From Acidimicrobiaceae bacterium UBA7830 (lineage in GTDB: Bacteria; Actinomycetota; Acidimicrobiia; Acidimicrobiales; Ilumatobacteraceae), in the NCBI GenBank assembly GCA_002501485.1, contig DLTS01000032.1:1-15555 (forward strand): a DNA stretch of 15,555 nucleotides. Reading direction: 5' to 3'. Below are positions 13,444-15,555 of the stretch, piece by piece. The notes beneath the pieces are model-generated. The model did not search any database, had not been told where the DNA came from, and saw nothing but the letters and a program-made list of their open reading frames with translations. The first letter of the stretch is position 1, and each line of letters opens with the position of its first letter. The position numbers were made by a program, and so were the translations under genes.

Positions 13444-14090
13444 TGCGATCCCGACATCATCGCTGGAATCCTCCCACCCTGTCGGGAAACCGCCTTCAAC
13501 TGCGGCCACTAAACGATGACGACTTCTCCTCCTGGAGCGAAGTTCGTCTGCGTAATGCCGACTGGCTTTTGCGCTGGGAACCGCTTCGCCCCGAGTACGC
13601 ACCTGATCCGGCCGTCGAACGGTCTGCCTTCGTCAATCGATGTCGAGCTCGCGAACGTGAAACGGCAGCCGACCAGGCGTACCCGTTTGGCGTCTTTGTC
13701 AGCGGACAACTCGTCGGGGAGATCAACCTCAACAATGTTGTGCGCGGAGCACTCCAATCGGGGACGCTCGGATACTGGATCGACCAAGCACACGCAGGTA
13801 ACTCGTACATGTCAGAGGCAGTCGTGGTCATGCTGAGCTTCGCATTCGATCGACTCGACCTCCATCGAGTCGAAGTCTGCATCGTTCCTCGCAATTCGAA
13901 TAGCAAGCGAGTTGTTGAGAAGATCGGGCTCCGCTTCGAAGGAACAGCCGAACGGTACCTACAGATCGCTGGCGTCTGGGAAGACCACCTACGGTATGCC
14001 ATCACATCTGAAGAATGGAAAGAACGCGCGAACGACCTGCTCAATGAGTGGGCTCGCAACTCGCCAAATGACGTTGCACCACCTACCTGA
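13440..14090 (+). CDS. GNAT acetyltransferase, RimJ/RimL type
   Basis: This 216-residue enzyme should transfer acetyl from acetyl-CoA to an amine, often a protein N-terminus in the RimJ/RimL group. The N-terminal strand LQLRPLNDDDF (about 20-30) opens the GNAT fold. Central features are FGVFVSGQLVGEINL, then GYWIDQAHAGNSYMSEAV, the acetyl-CoA-binding region in its diverged RimJ form (usual R/Q-x-x-G-x-G/A reads AHAGNSY), LHRVEVCIVPRNSNSKRVVEKIG and a WEDHLRYAI ending. It overlaps the DUF501 stop by ATGA and is the last gene of the + strand run. It converges with a - strand gene 14 bases on. A link to the cox genes is not evident from its sequence. The substrate is unknown. Confidence 0.87.
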   Translation: MMRSRHHRWNPPTLSGNRLQLRPLNDDDFSSWSEVRLRNADWLLRWEPLRPEYAPDPAVERSAFVNRCRARERETAADQAYPFGVFVSGQLVGEINLNNVVRGALQSGTLGYWIDQAHAGNSYMSEAVVVMLSFAFDRLDLHRVEVCIVPRNSNSKRVVEKIGLRFEGTAERYLQIAGVWEDHLRYAITSEEWKERANDLLNEWARNSPNDVAPPT

Positions 14091-14104
14091 GCGCAGATAA
14101 CTCG

Positions 14105-14419
14105 CTACCCGAGTCGTTCGATTGCAGCGATGCGCCTCTGGCGTAAGACGGTGCGACGCTTCCACATCTTCGTCTTCCAGTGACGTCGGTTTCGCTTCGC
14201 CTTTGCGAGCTTCGTCTTCGCTCGCTCGGCATCTCGATGCCTCATCGGCTTCCAAGCCTCACCAGGTTCGTGAACATCAATGGGGTCAGTCCCCGAACTC
14301 AACTTATGGGCGAGTTGATCGAGTTGCACATGGACCCGGTGGCGCTCACCGTGGGCGTGCGCACGCAACTCCTGCTTCGGCGGCAATTGGAATTCTGAAT
14401 TCCTGTGACGCTGACTCAT
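14105..14419 (-). CDS. Small, strongly basic protein of unknown function
   Basis: This 104-residue protein is read from ATG at 14419, 6 bases behind a perfect AGGAGG, the best ribosome site in the window. Residues 1-59 are polar, with several His (HAHGERHRVHVQ) and a WKP turn. Residues 60-104 hold 19 Lys/Arg in 45 residues, in a likely long helix (KTKLAKAKRNRRHWKTKMWKRR). Such tails are seen in RNA- or ribosome-binding proteins, but I recognise no family. An upstream in-frame ATG at 14476 would add 19 residues and has no comparable ribosome site. It lies 100 bases downstream of the crotonase gene on the same strand and converges with the acetyltransferase gene. The product may be lineage-specific. 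Confidence 0.65.
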   Translation of the reverse strand: MSQRHRNSEFQLPPKQELRAHAHGERHRVHVQLDQLAHKLSSGTDPIDVHEPGEAWKPMRHRDAERAKTKLAKAKRNRRHWKTKMWKRRTVLRQRRIAAIERLG

Positions 14420-14425
14420 CGGATA

Positions 14426-14431
14426 CCTCCT
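14426..14431 (-). promoter_or_regulatory. Consensus Shine-Dalgarno site of the small basic protein
   Basis: Read on the - strand the bases are AGGAGG within AAAAAGGAGGTATCCG, 6 bases before ATG at 14419. This supports both that the gene is real and that 14419, not 14476, is its start. Confidence 0.7.
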
Positions 14432-14519
14432 TTTTAAGTGGTGGTAATCCTCCCCCTGCGCGCGACTGTACATCATTCCGTGAGGACGAAATTCACGTTT
14501 TCGGCTGCCGGAAACTACG

Positions 14520-15275
14520 TCAGGATCTCGACGAAATTTTTGCCTTCAACGCAGCAATGCGCTCCTCAAACCACGGCTGTTTCGCCGTCCAGACCTGGGG
14601 GTCAAGTTCGCGGGCGACAGCATCGGGATGGGCTTCAATATCTGCCATATCGCGAATGGTCTGTTTGGTGATCATCACCAACTCGCGGGGTGCAGACGCT
14701 GCACCAGCAGCAAGCGCACGAGCGGCACCCATCAACTCGTCATCTTCCACACATCGATACACGAGACCTATGCGCTCCGCCTCGGTCCCATCAACCACCT
14801 CAGAAAAAATCACCGTTGCGAACGCTGCTTGAGCGCCAACGATTTGCCTCTGCATCCACGTGTGACCACCCCCCGGGTGCAACCCGATCTGCAAAAACCG
14901 TGTATCAAATTTTGCTCGACGGGCAGCGATTCGAAGATCACATCCAAGAGCAAGATTCATGCCTGCACCTACTGCTGCGCCATTCACAGCCGCGATCGTT
15001 GGCAACGTCGACCGAGCAATTCGCAAAAAGCCCTCATAAATCGTTCCAAGACTTTCCGCTGTTGCAGTCTGAAGATTTCCAAGATCTGCGCCCGCGCAAA
15101 ACGCCGAGCCAGCACCGGTCACAATCACCGCGGAGCACCCCTCATCTGCTTCGAACGCGTCCATTGCGGCGCAGATTTCTTCCACCATTGGCATCGTCAT
15201 CGTGTTGCGAGCCTCAGGGGCATTTAAGGTCAGCGTGCCGATTCCATCTGAGATATCTGTCAAAAGATTGGACAT
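14520..15275 (-). CDS. Enoyl-CoA hydratase/isomerase (crotonase) family protein
   Basis: This 251-residue protein has a crotonase fold for acyl-CoA thioesters. The oxyanion-hole regions are GSAFCAGADLGNL (56-68) and NGAAVGAGMNLALGCDLRIA (98-117), followed by RFLQIGLHPGGGHTW (126-140). Aligned by eye with rat mitochondrial crotonase, the two catalytic glutamates (E144, E164) correspond to F127 and A153, so it should not be a classical hydratase. An isomerase, thioesterase, decarboxylase or non-catalytic role is possible. This GLHPGGGH variant resembles some mycobacterial EchA proteins. The ATG at 15275 has only a weak ribosome site. It is transcribed away from a lipoprotein gene, with a palindromic operator candidate between them. 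Confidence 0.88.
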   Translation of the reverse strand: MSNLLTDISDGIGTLTLNAPEARNTMTMPMVEEICAAMDAFEADEGCSAVIVTGAGSAFCAGADLGNLQTATAESLGTIYEGFLRIARSTLPTIAAVNGAAVGAGMNLALGCDLRIAARRAKFDTRFLQIGLHPGGGHTWMQRQIVGAQAAFATVIFSEVVDGTEAERIGLVYRCVEDDELMGAARALAAGAASAPRELVMITKQTIRDMADIEAHPDAVARELDPQVWTAKQPWFEERIAALKAKISSRS

Positions 15276-15344
15276 TACGAAAGTCTCGCATGATTGTCAT
15301 CCACTTCAGCAATGGAAGATCCTAGAAAACGAGTAATGTCAGAG

Positions 15345-15358
15345 TGTTCACGTGAACA
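15345..15358. promoter_or_regulatory. Perfect 14-bp palindrome, candidate operator between divergent genes
   Basis: TGTTCACGTGAACA is fully self-complementary and lies in the 149-base region between the crotonase gene (-, start 15275) and the lipoprotein gene (+, start 15425). Such palindromes are typical binding sites for TetR- or GntR-type repressors, and this one is placed to affect both directions. No clear -35/-10 pair could be assigned on either strand, and no regulator gene is present in the window. Confidence 0.5.
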
Positions 15359-15424
15359 AGCCCTAACGAAGTTCTTCTCTTCGATGGGACATCAACCAAC
15401 TACATCCCGACACAAGGGGGAGAA

Positions 15425-15555
15425 ATGATCAAGTCAAAGCGCATTGCGATTACTGCAATGGCTGCGGTGCTTGCTCTCGCCGGTGCTGCGTGCGGAAGCG
15501 ACGATCCAGTCGCTGACGAGCCAGCCGCCGAAGAAGAAGCAACCGAAGAGCCAGC
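15425..15555 (+). CDS. N-terminus of a secreted lipoprotein, probably a transporter solute-binding protein (partial)
   Basis: Only 43 codons are inside the window; the gene continues past its end. A positively charged start (MIKSKR) and a hydrophobic core (IAITAMAAVLALAGAA) lead to a lipobox-type cysteine (LAGAAC, C23). A low-complexity acidic linker of Asp, Glu, Pro and Ala follows. This is the usual opening of an exported actinobacterial lipoprotein, most often a substrate-binding protein of an ABC importer, although the functional domain is not visible. A strong purine-rich ribosome site (AAGGGGGAG, 15414-15422) precedes the ATG. Its divergence from a crotonase gene could hint at uptake of an acid or amino-acid substrate, but this is only inference. 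Confidence 0.8.
   Translation, partial: MIKSKRIAITAMAAVLALAGAACGSDDPVADEPAAEEEATEEP

Noticed and set aside
14100..14114. ACTCG/CGAGT repeat between convergent genes as a terminator
   Set aside because: The stem is only 5 bp, overlaps the end of the - strand gene and lacks a T-run.
14122..14832. 236-codon + strand frame opposite the small basic protein and the crotonase
   Set aside because: Ser/Ala-rich translation without motifs. The - strand genes have a consensus ribosome site or a recognisable fold.
1..15555. CRISPR arrays, insertion sequences, prophage genes, tRNA genes
   Set aside because: No repeat arrays, transposase or integrase motifs, attachment-site duplications or tRNA-like cloverleaf sequences were seen.

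Overview
The window looks like a chromosomal segment of an actinobacterium of moderate GC content, most likely a marine or freshwater Acidimicrobiia-type lineage. This placement is inferred from a DUF501 protein, DrrA-type ABC genes, an actinobacterial-style cox accessory set, frequent GTG starts and many ATGA/GTGA gene overlaps. No rRNA, tRNA, CRISPR array or mobile element is visible. Genes run on the + strand up to about 14,090, then two lie on the - strand (14,105-15,275), and a lipoprotein gene starts on + at 15,425 and runs off the window.

Region 1 (146-4763) is a tightly packed run of six genes. A DrrA-type ABC ATPase is followed by two ABC-2 permeases, which together form a probable heterodimeric drug or lipid exporter. 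Then come a two-helix K+ channel with a cytoplasmic RCK domain, a HAD-family phosphatase and a small membrane protein. Most joints are 4- to 7-base overlaps, so translational coupling is likely.

Region 2 (4871-12523) is a carbon-monoxide-dehydrogenase-type (molybdenum hydroxylase) cluster: coxS (2Fe-2S subunit), coxM (FAD subunit), a DAO-family FAD oxidoreductase, coxD (MoxR AAA+ ATPase), coxE (VWA protein), a short XdhC/CoxI-domain protein, a second XdhC-type protein, a MobA/MocA-like nucleotidyltransferase and coxG (SRPBCC protein with a C-terminal membrane anchor). The accessory genes that build and insert the sulfurated Mo-MCD cofactor and tether the enzyme to the membrane are present. 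The catalytic large subunit coxL (about 800 residues) is absent: S and M are separated by only 88 bases. An unrelated-looking amino-acid/amine-oxidase-type flavoprotein sits immediately after M. This CoxL-less cluster with an embedded flavoprotein is the main oddity of the window.

A good sigma70-type promoter (11173-11203) in a 302-base gene-free gap appears to start a second transcript: MocA-like gene, coxG, a DUF501 protein with an unrecognised C-terminal half, and a RimJ/RimL-type acetyltransferase, all overlapping.

Region 3 (14105-15555) holds a small, very basic unknown protein with a textbook Shine-Dalgarno sequence, a crotonase-fold protein lacking both classical hydratase glutamates, a divergent intergenic region with a perfect 14-base palindrome (a probable operator), and the start of a secreted lipoprotein of solute-binding-protein appearance.
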